A stretch of 64,000 bases of DNA from an uncultured Prevotellaceae bacterium. Its GTDB lineage: Bacteria > Bacteroidota > Bacteroidia > Bacteroidales > Bacteroidaceae. Below the pieces are notes generated by a model, which was given only the letters and a program-made list of their open reading frames with translations, did not search any database and was not told the origin of the DNA. The stretch lies in the NCBI GenBank assembly GCA_900318115.1, contig ONJJ01000019.1, positions 1 to 64,000 on the forward strand. The letters run 5' to 3'. Below are positions 26,949 to 35,679 of this stretch, piece after piece. Numbering within the stretch: the stretch's first letter is position 1; every line of letters starts with the position of its first letter. A program made the translations under genes and the position numbers.

Positions 26949-26956
26949 CAAAGATA
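26949..26956 (-). promoter_or_regulatory. -7 promoter element (TATCTTTG)
   Basis: Minus-strand match to TAnnTTTG, 43 bp before the GNAT-like start codon. Confidence 0.65.
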
Positions 26957-27047
26957 GTTGTTTTTGAGCAGATTCGTTCGTTCGTAATCTCGCTTTTTTT
27001 GTCCTATGCGTCCGATTCGTGCCAGCAGAGGGGATTTTTGGCTACTT

Positions 27048-27536
27048 TTATGGGGTGATACGTTGGCGAATCGGCGTATGCGTAGCTCTGCTGAGGCCAA
27101 ATATATCCACGTACTCCACATGCAGCGAGTTGGGCGAGCGCATCTGGGCAAACATCTTGCTGAGCTCCGCCTCCTGCCCGTTGATTGTTACCAAAGCGAC
27201 CCATCGGCCATCGCGCCGGCAGATGCGGATGGGCAGGTCCTTGTAGGCCGTCAGGTGAACCGTGACCTCTTCATTGCCGCGGCTGATGACCTTGTAGCCG
27301 AAGGCGAGTTTGCGCTGGAGATAATTGAGCTCCTGTTGCCTTCCGTCCTCCTCTGCGCGAATCCAATAGACGTGAATGGGATGTTTCATGTCCAGATGAC
27401 CATCCGCCAGTTGGATGTCATAGCAGATGTAGTTGCGGTTGGTGCTCCGCTCGAAGCGGAACAGCCTGCCGGCAGGATCGGCTGCCTGGAGGTTCAGGCT
27501 GAGGAAGAGGAATAGGGAGAGAAGGAACTGACGCAT
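27048..27536 (-). CDS. DUF4833 domain protein, exported
   Basis: A 162-residue protein with a signal peptide (ending LNLQA) and the DUF4833 pattern: RFERSTNRNYICYDIQL, HPIHVYWIRAEEDG, and a C-terminal INGQEAELSKMFAQM. Family function is unknown. It lies downstream of the DUF5686 gene on the same strand, separated by a 15-bp repeat array. Confidence 0.8.
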   Translation of the reverse strand: MRQFLLSLFLFLSLNLQAADPAGRLFRFERSTNRNYICYDIQLADGHLDMKHPIHVYWIRAEEDGRQQELNYLQRKLAFGYKVISRGNEEVTVHLTAYKDLPIRICRRDGRWVALVTINGQEAELSKMFAQMRSPNSLHVEYVDIFGLSRATHTPIRQRITP

Positions 27537-27562
27537 AGGGTCGGGGATTGGAGTTTAGAGTA

Positions 27563-27627
27563 GTTTCTAAGTTTAGAGTTTCTAAGTTTAGAGTTTCTAA
27601 GTTTAGAGTTTCTAAGTTTAGAGTTTA
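27563..27627. repeat. 15-bp tandem repeat (GTTTCTAAGTTTAGA)
   Basis: Copies start at 27563, 27578, 27593 and 27608, with flanking partial units. It fills the spacer between DUF5686 and DUF4833. A related GTTTAGA-rich spacer is at 45679-45737. Confidence 0.9.
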
Positions 27628-27645
27628 GTGCGATTAACGAATAAA

Positions 27646-30213
27646 TCAGAACGTGACGTGAAGGCCGAAGCGGACGCCATTGGGATGGGTGCCGGGATGT
27701 TCGTTGTAGCTGAAACGGTGGATCCACTCTACGGAGAAGAAGTGCAGGATATTGCGGATGCCCACTGCCATCTCCAGGTACGGACGCTTAGGATCCATCG
27801 GATAGGTGCGGTCGGGCAGCATGAAGAGGTCTGTAGCGCCGGCGTTTTGGGCCAGCGTGGGATTATTCTTGTCCGTCAGTGTTCCCCAGATGCCCTTGAA
27901 GGCGATGTACTCGCGGAACTTCAGCTTCTTGAGCAGCGGTATGCGGTTGAATATCTTGCCGTTCATGTCCCATGCCACAGACCAGAAGAGTTTCCGGTCC
28001 ATGAAGAACTCCATGTTGTGCAGCATGTTGAACGTTCCTTCTTGTTCGATGTAGGAGAGGGCGATGGGCGGCGTCATCAGCAGGGGGAAGGGCAGACGAT
28101 TCCACTGGGCGGCGGCGTCCAGGTGCAGGTCCAGGTGTCCCCAGCTGCCCAGCCATTGGCGCTTATAGATACCGATTTCCGTCATGTTCATCCGGTACTG
28201 CCCGCCAAGGAAGCCGCTGAAGCCCATGGTGTGGCGCACGTAGTAGGTGGGTCGGTCGAAGTTGATGGCATAGCGGTTCTGCTTCGTGTTGATATAAGTC
28301 TGACCGGGCGCATAGCGCAGGCCGACGTTCAACTCTGTGGTCCTCAACTTGGGAATCTCCTCGGAACCATCCACGGGGCGGAAGTGCAGGTTGCCTGCCA
28401 CACGGTTGCTCTCGGTCTTGAGGTAGCTGGTCAGATGCAGACCGTAGTCCGTCTCCCAGGTGAAGGTCAGACGCTGGCGGTTGTAGAAATACATCTGGTC
28501 CACGCGCTCCGTGCGGATTCCCATCAGGACATTATCTTTGTCGTTCCTCATGAACTTGTCTGATGGCGACATGACGTCGTAGGAGGACTCCAGGCTGATG
28601 CTGCGCTGCGGGAACTCGAAGGGGGAGTTCTTCTTCTTGTTGAAGGAATAGGTGAACTTGGAACCGTAGTAGGGTTGTTTGGAGCGGAAGCCGTAGGCCC
28701 CGTAGCCTTCCCAGAAGAAATGGGGATTCAGCGCTCCCATGGTGCGGCCGCTCAGGCGCAGGCGGAAGCCATCGACGAAGTTGCTGGAGAAGGTGCTCAT
28801 CACAGGGCCGAAGTCGAATTTGCTCGGACGTCCGCCCACGCTGGTCTCGATGTAGTTCTCCGCCACAGTCTTCACCAGCAGCAGGGGAATGCGCAGGCCC
28901 TTGTGCTGCTGCAGTTGCTGGATGAAGCGGTCCATGCCGGACTCCTGCTCGCTGAGCTCCACTGTGCGGTACTGGTTCCAGAAGTCATCCTCGCGGTTGC
29001 GGGCGTTGGCCACGGTCTTGGTCTCTGCCTTGCCGCGGAAGAGGGTGTTGGGAATGGGGTCGAAGGAGTAGTCCGAGAGGCGGGTGTTGCGCACCGCCAG
29101 CAGCTTCAGCTTCACCACGACCATCTCGGCCCACATATCGTCCGTCGTCAGCGCCCACTCGCCGTTGGGCAACTGCGTGAAGACCTGGTCGATATGCAGG
29201 TTCTCGACGAAGTTCACGTCGCTCTGCTTGGGAATGGAGAGGCTGCAGCGCTTCACGTGCAGCGTGCTGTCCGTGAGGATATAAAGGTCACCGCTGAAAC
29301 CGAAGTCCTGAACGTTGTTCGGGCCGAACTCCAGGTGGTAGCACTCCTGGTTGTCCACCATCACGGTGTCCTGGATGTAGTAGCGGTAGAATCCCACGGC
29401 GGCGCTGCCGATGGGGCTGGGGAAGGGGAACTGCAGCAGGCGGACGTAGTCGTCATAGATATCCACATCTTGGAAGACCTCCTTCAGGGCCGTGTTGATC
29501 ATCTCACCTGTGGTCAGCAGCTGGTTGATACCCGTGTCCTGCTCGCCATGGATGATATTCTTCTCGACGCGAGGGTCTTTGCGGAAGATATGCTGCGCCA
29601 CGGTCTCGCTCACCGAGAGTGGCATGACGACCTTGCCGGTGTAGGGGCTGACTTCCGTGTGGGCATTCCAGTTGAACTTCTTGCTCTGCAAGGTGTCCAC
29701 GGCCGTCGAGTCCACGGCCGAGCGCCGGTAGTTGTTCAGGGCGAGGGAGATCTTCTGATAGCGTGTGTATTGGTAGTAGTCGTGGTTCTCTAACTGGGTG
29801 CGTTGGCGGGCTGCCACCACGCGCTTCATCAGTTCCACGGCGGGGTTGTTCTTGCGGGAGTAGCGCTTGCGCTCGGCCTTCACCACGACCTCCTGCATCT
29901 GTGCCGTCACCTCTTTCAGCTTTACTTTCAGAGGACTCTTGGTCTTCGGCGTGATTTTCATCACGACGGGTTCGTAGCCCATGAACGAGATGGTCAGCTC
30001 CCGGCCGTTGCGCCGTTCGATGCTGAAGCGTCCGTCGATATCGGCCACGACACCCTTGCCCGAGCCTTTGTAGAAGACATTGGCCAAGGGGATGCTCTCG
30101 CCCGAACGAGCGTCCACGACGGTGCCCGTCAGTCGCTGGGCTACCGCTGGCAAATAGGTCAGCAGAAGCAGCAGCCCCGAGAGTAGTAGCTTGGGGATCT
30201 TATTGTTTAACAA
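27646..30213 (-). CDS. DUF5686 family outer-membrane protein with carboxypeptidase-regulatory domain
   Basis: An 855-residue protein with signal peptide (about 1-25), an N-terminal carboxypeptidase-regulatory-like domain (about 26-110: GTVVDARSGESIPLANVFYKG, ADIDGRFSI, FMGYEP) and a long DUF5686 region that ends in barrel-like strands and an aromatic C-terminus (VRFGLHVTF). Probably located in the outer membrane. It is the last gene of the operon that begins with the AraC regulator at 35318, 34 bp after the ketoreductase. A role in surface handling of that operon's lipid product is possible but unproven. Confidence 0.85.
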   Translation of the reverse strand: MLNNKIPKLLLSGLLLLLTYLPAVAQRLTGTVVDARSGESIPLANVFYKGSGKGVVADIDGRFSIERRNGRELTISFMGYEPVVMKITPKTKSPLKVKLKEVTAQMQEVVVKAERKRYSRKNNPAVELMKRVVAARQRTQLENHDYYQYTRYQKISLALNNYRRSAVDSTAVDTLQSKKFNWNAHTEVSPYTGKVVMPLSVSETVAQHIFRKDPRVEKNIIHGEQDTGINQLLTTGEMINTALKEVFQDVDIYDDYVRLLQFPFPSPIGSAAVGFYRYYIQDTVMVDNQECYHLEFGPNNVQDFGFSGDLYILTDSTLHVKRCSLSIPKQSDVNFVENLHIDQVFTQLPNGEWALTTDDMWAEMVVVKLKLLAVRNTRLSDYSFDPIPNTLFRGKAETKTVANARNREDDFWNQYRTVELSEQESGMDRFIQQLQQHKGLRIPLLLVKTVAENYIETSVGGRPSKFDFGPVMSTFSSNFVDGFRLRLSGRTMGALNPHFFWEGYGAYGFRSKQPYYGSKFTYSFNKKKNSPFEFPQRSISLESSYDVMSPSDKFMRNDKDNVLMGIRTERVDQMYFYNRQRLTFTWETDYGLHLTSYLKTESNRVAGNLHFRPVDGSEEIPKLRTTELNVGLRYAPGQTYINTKQNRYAINFDRPTYYVRHTMGFSGFLGGQYRMNMTEIGIYKRQWLGSWGHLDLHLDAAAQWNRLPFPLLMTPPIALSYIEQEGTFNMLHNMEFFMDRKLFWSVAWDMNGKIFNRIPLLKKLKFREYIAFKGIWGTLTDKNNPTLAQNAGATDLFMLPDRTYPMDPKRPYLEMAVGIRNILHFFSVEWIHRFSYNEHPGTHPNGVRFGLHVTF

Positions 30214-30247
30214 GGTGTTATCTTTCTTTTTTTACGGGATGCGAATT

Positions 30248-30976
30248 CTATGTGTACAGGCCTCCATTGATGGAGACCACGGAGCCGGTGATGTAGGCAG
30301 CCTCGGCCGAGGCCAGGAAACCTATGAGGGCGGCCACTTCCTCCGGACGTCCGAAGCGGTTGGCGGGAATCTGGCGGCGCAGGGCGTCTTCGTCCAGGCC
30401 TTCGACCATATCGGTCTTGATGAATCCGGGAGCCACAGCATTCACCGTCACACCACGGCGTGCCACCTCCTGTGCCAGCGCCTTCGTGGCTGCGATGATG
30501 GCTCCCTTGGCGGCAGAATAGTTGGTCTGGCCGGGCAGACCCTTGAGTCCGCTGACGCTTGCCATATTGATGATGCGCCCGAATTTGTGGGTCTGCATGG
30601 GCAGCAGCAGGGACTGTGTGACGTTGTAGAAACCGCTGAGTGTGATGTCCAGCACCCGTTGCCAGGCCTGGGGCTGCATCATCATCAGCGAACTGTCGTC
30701 GCGGATTCCGGCGTTGTTGACAAGTACCTCGATGTACTCGTCGGGGTGGGCACTGGTCCATTGCTCCAAGGCGGCATGCACTTGGGCTGCATCAGCGACG
30801 TCGAAGGGCATGATTTCGCCGTCCGAGCCGTTCTCGCGAACCAGTCGCAGGGTCTCGGCAGCAGCCTCGGTGCCGGTGTTGCAATTGATGAGAATCTGGT
30901 AGCCCATCTGGGCCAGGCGGAGGCATACGGCACGTCCGATGCCGCGGCTGCCTCCTGTGACTAAAGCATATTTCAT
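30248..30976 (-). CDS. FabG-like 3-oxoacyl-ACP reductase (ketoreductase)
   Basis: A 242-residue short-chain dehydrogenase: nucleotide-binding TGGSRGIG (7-14), NNAG (87-90), and catalytic Ser140, Tyr153 and Lys157 (YSAAK), ending in YITGSVVSINGGLYT. It would reduce beta-ketoacyl-ACP. Its ATG overlaps the upstream FAD oxidoreductase stop by 4 bp. Placed in a ketosynthase/ACP/dehydratase operon, it likely serves a dedicated chain-building pathway and not general fatty-acid synthesis. Confidence 0.9.
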   Translation of the reverse strand: MKYALVTGGSRGIGRAVCLRLAQMGYQILINCNTGTEAAAETLRLVRENGSDGEIMPFDVADAAQVHAALEQWTSAHPDEYIEVLVNNAGIRDDSSLMMMQPQAWQRVLDITLSGFYNVTQSLLLPMQTHKFGRIINMASVSGLKGLPGQTNYSAAKGAIIAATKALAQEVARRGVTVNAVAPGFIKTDMVEGLDEDALRRQIPANRFGRPEEVAALIGFLASAEAAYITGSVVSINGGLYT

Positions 30977-32394
30977 TGTTGAATCTTGTTGTTGTTTGTT
31001 TCGCCCAGGATGGCGCTACAGGTCTGCAGGGCCGTCTGGGTGGTGCCCTCAATTCCTGGTAGAACCAGGCTCTGCCCCGTCAGGAACAGGTTGGGCAATG
31101 GCGTGCGCACGGACAGGAAAGTCTGCAGGGGGCGTCGCCAGTCCTTGCGCAGTCCGAAGGCTGAACCTTGGGGCGCCGCGAGGTAGTCGCGGTAGGTCAG
31201 GGGCGAGGAGGTGTAGCTGCGTTCCACGGCTGCGGAGAGTCCTGGCAGATAGCGCTCGGCCAGGTGCAGGCAGGATTCGCTGCGTGTGTGGCACAGGTGT
31301 TCGTAGTCCGGGCCGCGGTGTCCCACGGTCGTGGCCTCCCAGGGCTGACAGGTGCTCCATGACATCGGGGAGAGCAGGTCCACCTGGCGGGCGAAGGGAG
31401 AATCGTCCTCCGGCACACGGCAACTGAGCATCACGGCCGTGGCCTCTTCGCCGCACTCTTCGGGTTGCCAGACATCACTGCCACGGCGGAAGACGTAGGC
31501 ATTGTGGTTGAAATAGGGGATGACGCCTGGGCACAGCCGCAGGGAGAGGGTGAAAATCCCGAACGTGTTCTCCCCCGAACGGATGCGTTGGAGGTAGGAA
31601 CGGCGTACGGGTTGGCCTTCCAGCAGGCGGGCCAGCAGTTCAGGATGTGCATCGCAGATGATGTTCTCGGCCTCGATGGTCGCGCCGTTGGAGCAGGCGA
31701 CCGCCTCCACTCGTCCGTCTGCGATTCTCAGTCCTGTGACTTCGTGGCGACAGCGTAGTTCGCCGCCGCCCTCGCGGATGGTTCGGGCCAGTCGCTCTAC
31801 AATCTGATTGCCGCTGCCACGCAGGCGCCAGCTGCTCTCGATGTAGCTGCTCAGGGCGTGGGCGAGGCAGAAGAGGGGAAGGCTCTCGCGGTGCAGACCC
31901 ACGCGCATGGCGGTGGCGCCCAGCACCTGAATGAGCTCTTCGTCCTGGAAACACTCGTGGAGATAGTCCCACGCGCTGACCTCCATATCCTCCATCGAGG
32001 CCCGGTGGATGCGGTCAGCAAAGCGTTGCAGCTGCTCCTGTTGGTGGGGAAAGTCGCGGGACAGCGTAGCCGTGAAGCGGTCAAAACCCTGAGCCAGGGC
32101 ATAGTGACGGTCGCCGAGCAGCACGTGGTCGAAGCACCCGTCCATCCTCTGCCAGGGCAGCTCCAGCAGGTGAAGCCGGCGGAAAGCCTCGTGCAGCGAG
32201 CCGCCTTCATCGAGGCCTCCGACGTAGTGCAGACCGGTGTCGTAGTCCAAGCCCTCGCGGCGATAGCTCTGCAGGCAACCGCCCAGCTGGTTGGAGCGCT
32301 CGAGGATGCAGACCCGCAAACCGGCCTCTGCGAGGAGGCTGCCGCAGGCCAGACCACCCAGGCCGCTGCCGATGATGACTACGTCGTATTTCAT
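30973..32394 (-). CDS. CrtI/phytoene-desaturase-like FAD-dependent oxidoreductase
   Basis: A 473-residue protein with an N-terminal FAD Rossmann motif (VVIIGSGLGGLACGSLLAEA, then ERSNQLGGCLQSY) and the CrtI-type C-terminal closing motif (NLFLTGQSLVLPGIEGTTQTALQTCSAIL). Related enzymes desaturate, isomerise or saturate polyenes. In an operon with ketosynthase, ACP, dehydratase and ketoreductase it could act on an ACP-bound or released polyene chain. No enoyl reductase of a known type is in the operon, so it might fill that role; this is inference. Confidence 0.88.
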   Translation of the reverse strand: MKYDVVIIGSGLGGLACGSLLAEAGLRVCILERSNQLGGCLQSYRREGLDYDTGLHYVGGLDEGGSLHEAFRRLHLLELPWQRMDGCFDHVLLGDRHYALAQGFDRFTATLSRDFPHQQEQLQRFADRIHRASMEDMEVSAWDYLHECFQDEELIQVLGATAMRVGLHRESLPLFCLAHALSSYIESSWRLRGSGNQIVERLARTIREGGGELRCRHEVTGLRIADGRVEAVACSNGATIEAENIICDAHPELLARLLEGQPVRRSYLQRIRSGENTFGIFTLSLRLCPGVIPYFNHNAYVFRRGSDVWQPEECGEEATAVMLSCRVPEDDSPFARQVDLLSPMSWSTCQPWEATTVGHRGPDYEHLCHTRSESCLHLAERYLPGLSAAVERSYTSSPLTYRDYLAAPQGSAFGLRKDWRRPLQTFLSVRTPLPNLFLTGQSLVLPGIEGTTQTALQTCSAILGETNNNKIQQ

Positions 32395-32410
32395 TCGTTG
32401 ATGAGTGGAG

Positions 32411-32842
32411 TCAGGATTGCATGAAGATCTTCAGCTGGCTCGTGGCCACCACCTCACCGTCCACGGTGCTCTCGGCCCGTGCTATGGTGACGCTGCCGAA
32501 GGTGAGGTCGAAATGGATGTCCGTGCGCACCTGTTCCCCGAGCCTGACGAGCCGTTGGTTCTCGAAGCACTTGACTTCGCCAAGCAAGCCGATGGGGGCA
32601 CTGTCGCTGCCCTCGGACCGGCGGAATCGTGCATTGTACCCCGCCAGTGCCGAGCAGGACTGTGCCATGTGCTCGATGACGCCGGTCGGGGACATCGTTC
32701 CGTCCGGCAGCAGGAAGTAGTTGTCCTTGCGGATGGTGAGCGACGTGCTGGCAGCGTTCTCGTCACAGGGCTCGAACTCATCGACCATCATCAGCGGAAA
32801 ACGCTGAGGAATGAGTTGCTTGATGTCCTCGCCGTGGATCAT
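32411..32842 (-). CDS. Hotdog-fold 3-hydroxyacyl-ACP dehydratase (ApeP/FabZ-like)
   Basis: A 143-residue hotdog protein: IPQRFPLMMVDEFEP at the N-terminus and a central FLLPDGTMSPTGVIEHMAQS helix. It lacks the HFPG histidine motif of FabZ and is closer to the dehydratase-like proteins of aryl-polyene clusters. It overlaps the ACP gene by 4 bp, indicating translational coupling. It would dehydrate the 3-hydroxyacyl-ACP made by the ketoreductase; the catalytic residues are uncertain. Confidence 0.82.
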   Translation of the reverse strand: MIHGEDIKQLIPQRFPLMMVDEFEPCDENAASTSLTIRKDNYFLLPDGTMSPTGVIEHMAQSCSALAGYNARFRRSEGSDSAPIGLLGEVKCFENQRLVRLGEQVRTDIHFDLTFGSVTIARAESTVDGEVVATSQLKIFMQS

Positions 32843-33084
32843 GCGGGGAGATGGCTCTCGATGTAGTCGTAGAGGTCGTTGAAGGTCTGGATCTTAGGCA
32901 GATCGCTGGCGGGGATGTTCACCTTGTAGTTCACCTGCACCAGGGCAATCATATCCACCAGGCTCAGGCTGTCTAACGACAGTGTCTCCTTGATATTGGA
33001 CTCGGGGGTGATTTCGCTGACTTCTACTTCAAATTCGTTGGCGAGCAGCTCGTTCACCTGCTCCATGATTTCATTACGTGTCAT
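32839..33084 (-). CDS. Acyl carrier protein
   Basis: An 81-residue acidic protein with the phosphopantetheine attachment motif LSLDSLSLVDMI; the acceptor is Ser39. It carries growing acyl chains for the neighbouring ketosynthase, ketoreductase and dehydratase. The 86-bp gap to the ketosynthase gene is the largest in the operon apart from the ends. Being divergent from typical housekeeping AcpP (DSLDTVEL), it is probably pathway-specific. Confidence 0.9.
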   Translation of the reverse strand: MTRNEIMEQVNELLANEFEVEVSEITPESNIKETLSLDSLSLVDMIALVQVNYKVNIPASDLPKIQTFNDLYDYIESHLPA

Positions 33085-33170
33085 GTTGATAAATTACGAT
33101 TAAAAAAATGAGTATGTATTTATTTGGGAATTCATTGACTCTGGCATTGCCGTCGTTTGTGCGGGATGCC

Positions 33171-34391
33171 TTATTCGATGTTCTTGACCACGAGCGTGGA
33201 GTTCGTGCCGCCGAAGCCGAAGGAGTTGCTGAGGAAGGTATCGAAGTGTGCGGCGCGCGTCTCGGGCACCACGTTGATGCAGGCAGTCTCCTCGTCGGGC
33301 TCGTGGAAGTTGATGGAACCTGCGATGAAGTCGTTCTTCATCATCAGCAGGGAGTAGATGATCTCGGAGGCGCCGGCCATCCACATCTCATGACCCGTCT
33401 GGCTCTTGGTGGAGGTGACGGGCACGCGGTAGTCGCCGAAGGCCTGTGCGATGGCCATTGCCTCGCGGGCATCGCCGATGCGGGTGGAGGTGGCGTGGGC
33501 ATTGACGTATCCGATGTCGGTGGGCTGCAGTCCGCAATCCTTCAGGCACAGTTCCAGCGAGCGGGCAGGACCGGCCACGTTGGGCGTGGAGATGTGGTCG
33601 CCGTTGCCGGAGAAACCCCAGCCGAGGATCTCTGCCAGGATGGGTGCTCCGCGGCGCACGGCGCTCTCGTAGCTCTCCAGAATCAGGGTGGCCGCACCGC
33701 CGCCGGGCACCAGACCGTTGCGCTCGCGGTCGAAGGGGCGGCTGGCCTCGGCGGCCACGTCGCGCAGGGCGAAGGACTGGATGCCGTCGAACGATGCCAC
33801 GCTGTACATGTTTGCTTCCTGAGCACCGCCGCAGACCACACACTCCTGCAGACCGTTGCGGATGAGCAGAGTGGCCAGGCCGATGCTCTGCGAACCGGAG
33901 GCGCAGGCGGCGGAGGCCGTCAGGTTGATGCCCTTCAGGTGGAACAGGCAGGCCAGGTTCATCGTCACCGTGGAGTTCATGGACTGGAAGATGGCACCGC
34001 TGCCGCAGGCGGCGGTGCTGCCGGCCTGGCGGAACTTGTCGAGGGCGTGCATCGTGGCCTCGGCCACGGAGTCATTGCCGTAGATGATGCCCACCTCGTG
34101 CTGGTCGATGTAGTCCTGGTCCATACGGGCATGTTCCAGGGCACTGCGGGTGGCCATGTAGGCATACTGTGCCTCCTCGGGCATGAACTGACGCTGGTTG
34201 CGGGCAATGTAAGGTTTCAGATCCACCGAGGGGATATCGGCGCAGAACGGCGAACGGAAACCGGCGTCCTGTCGCTCCTGGCTGAAGATGATGCCGCTCT
34301 TGCCGTCGTAGAGCGACTGACGGACGTCTTCTAATGTGGTGCCCAGGCAAGACCAGATGCCCAGGCCGGTGATAACTACTCTGTTTTGCAT
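33171..34391 (-). CDS. Beta-ketoacyl-ACP synthase (FabF/KAS II type)
   Basis: A 406-residue condensing enzyme with thiolase-fold motifs: active Cys163 (ASAACASGSQ), His299 (NAHATST), Lys329 and His334 (STKSQTGHE) and the glycine-rich FGFGGTNSTLVV near the end. It would condense malonyl-ACP with an acyl starter. It is the first enzyme gene after the AraC regulator (24-bp gap). A single ketosynthase without a chain-length-factor partner suggests an iterative fatty-acid-like chain, though a second one elsewhere cannot be excluded. Confidence 0.9.
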   Translation of the reverse strand: MQNRVVITGLGIWSCLGTTLEDVRQSLYDGKSGIIFSQERQDAGFRSPFCADIPSVDLKPYIARNQRQFMPEEAQYAYMATRSALEHARMDQDYIDQHEVGIIYGNDSVAEATMHALDKFRQAGSTAACGSGAIFQSMNSTVTMNLACLFHLKGINLTASAACASGSQSIGLATLLIRNGLQECVVCGGAQEANMYSVASFDGIQSFALRDVAAEASRPFDRERNGLVPGGGAATLILESYESAVRRGAPILAEILGWGFSGNGDHISTPNVAGPARSLELCLKDCGLQPTDIGYVNAHATSTRIGDAREAMAIAQAFGDYRVPVTSTKSQTGHEMWMAGASEIIYSLLMMKNDFIAGSINFHEPDEETACINVVPETRAAHFDTFLSNSFGFGGTNSTLVVKNIE

Positions 34392-34415
34392 ATAATTATT
34401 CTTTTTTTCTTGTAT

Positions 34416-35318
34416 TTACTTGTGATTATCGGTGCTCAATGTGCCTTTCAGGCAATTCTGGCGGTATTCGCCAGGTGTCATTCCTATCTCCGAGCGGAAG
34501 TACTGACCGAAGAACGAGGGGTTGGGGAACCCGATGCGGTGGGCCACCTCCTTCATCGAGAGGTCCGTCGTGCGCAGCAGCAGGCAGCACTCCTCCACCA
34601 CGCTCTCCGTGATCCAGCGCAACGGCTTCTTTCCGCTGACGTTGCGGCAGATGGCAGAGAGATACTTGGGCGTGATACACAGCTTGTTGGCATAGTAGGC
34701 CACCCGCCTGTACTTCTGTGACTCGTGGGCGATGGCATCGAGAAACTGTCCGAAGAGCATCTTCTCGCGACCCGAAGAGCCCGTGGGATGCTCCATGTTC
34801 TCCTGCCCTTTCAGCAGGCTCTCGCATATAAATAATAGGAACGTGCGCATGAAGGAGAAGATGATCTCCTCCTGGAGTTCCAGCTCGGTGTCGCGAATCA
34901 GGGAACTCGCAAAGGACTGTAGCGCGTCAATCCAGGGGAAGCTGCGGATGGTGTGGATTTGCTGCATATACATTGCGCGGTTCCATATCTCCTGTTGCGG
35001 GCCGAGCGTGGTCTTCAGCACACGGTCGCTGAAGAGGATGGCGCGCGCTTCCACATCGGTGCTGACCATCATCGGCAGCAGTAGCTTGTAGGCCGGAACC
35101 AGCAACAGCTCGCCTGCCAAGACTTCCACGTGGTGCTCACCGCCCAGATCCAGCAGGATATGACCCTTGTTGCAGTGGAGGATGACATTGTATTCCATCT
35201 TCACGGTCAGCACCTCCGAGAGCCGTTGCAGCTCCTGGAGATTGTTGATGAAGAGGACCTCACGTCCTATCACCGAGGTGGCTTCTTCACCACTGATGGT
35301 GGTTATGCTATCTGACAT
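34416..35318 (-). CDS. AraC-family regulator of the ketosynthase operon
   Basis: A 300-residue protein with an N-terminal cupin-like sensor half (HCNKGHILLDLGGEHHVEVLAGELLLVP) and a C-terminal AraC DNA-binding domain with two helix-turn-helix units (RVAYYANKLCITPKYLSAICRNVSGKK; SMKEVAHRIGFPNPSFFGQYFRSEIGMTPGEYR). It is first in the operon, so it probably regulates itself and the biosynthetic genes. A promoter element and two direct repeats lie upstream. The inducer is unknown. It resembles the AraC protein at 40580 in size and layout. Confidence 0.9.
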   Translation of the reverse strand: MSDSITTISGEEATSVIGREVLFINNLQELQRLSEVLTVKMEYNVILHCNKGHILLDLGGEHHVEVLAGELLLVPAYKLLLPMMVSTDVEARAILFSDRVLKTTLGPQQEIWNRAMYMQQIHTIRSFPWIDALQSFASSLIRDTELELQEEIIFSFMRTFLLFICESLLKGQENMEHPTGSSGREKMLFGQFLDAIAHESQKYRRVAYYANKLCITPKYLSAICRNVSGKKPLRWITESVVEECCLLLRTTDLSMKEVAHRIGFPNPSFFGQYFRSEIGMTPGEYRQNCLKGTLSTDNHK

Positions 35319-35324
35319 TTTGCA

Positions 35325-35380
35325 CGATGTTCAATTTCGGCCGCAAAGGTAGATATTTCTCGGCAATTTCCGATGTTCGA
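35325..35380 (-). promoter_or_regulatory. Promoter and putative operator of the AraC-ketosynthase operon
   Basis: A minus-strand TACCTTTG (35344-35351) lies 25 bp before the AraC start. On the plus strand CGATGTTC occurs at 35325 and 35371, 46 bp apart and flanking the element, with AATTTCGG and AATTTCCG beside them. Such paired direct repeats are usual for AraC-type operators. The rest of the gap to 35679 is AT-rich; it contains a weak hairpin at 35555-35590 (AAACGGAG/CTCCGTTT) and no credible gene. Confidence 0.5.
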
Positions 35381-35679
35381 TTCTGCCATGAAAATGTTCA
35401 TTCTATCCTTTTAGCTTCGCGCATATTTCTTTTTTTGTGTTCGAAGAGGGCGAACCGCATAAAAAAAGAACATTTTCGGCAAGACAAATGCGTAATATGA
35501 AGCTCGCTTCAAATGTTGTCATGGCGAGAAAAACATGCAAGTTATTGAACATTCAAACGGAGGAATGAACCGGCATCAATCACTCCGTTTCTGCTCTCTT
35601 TTCTTCCTCCCTTTTTACTGCATTTCGCCCTTCTATCCCCCCTCTAATCATCACATCCGAGTTCATATCCAGATGCCTC

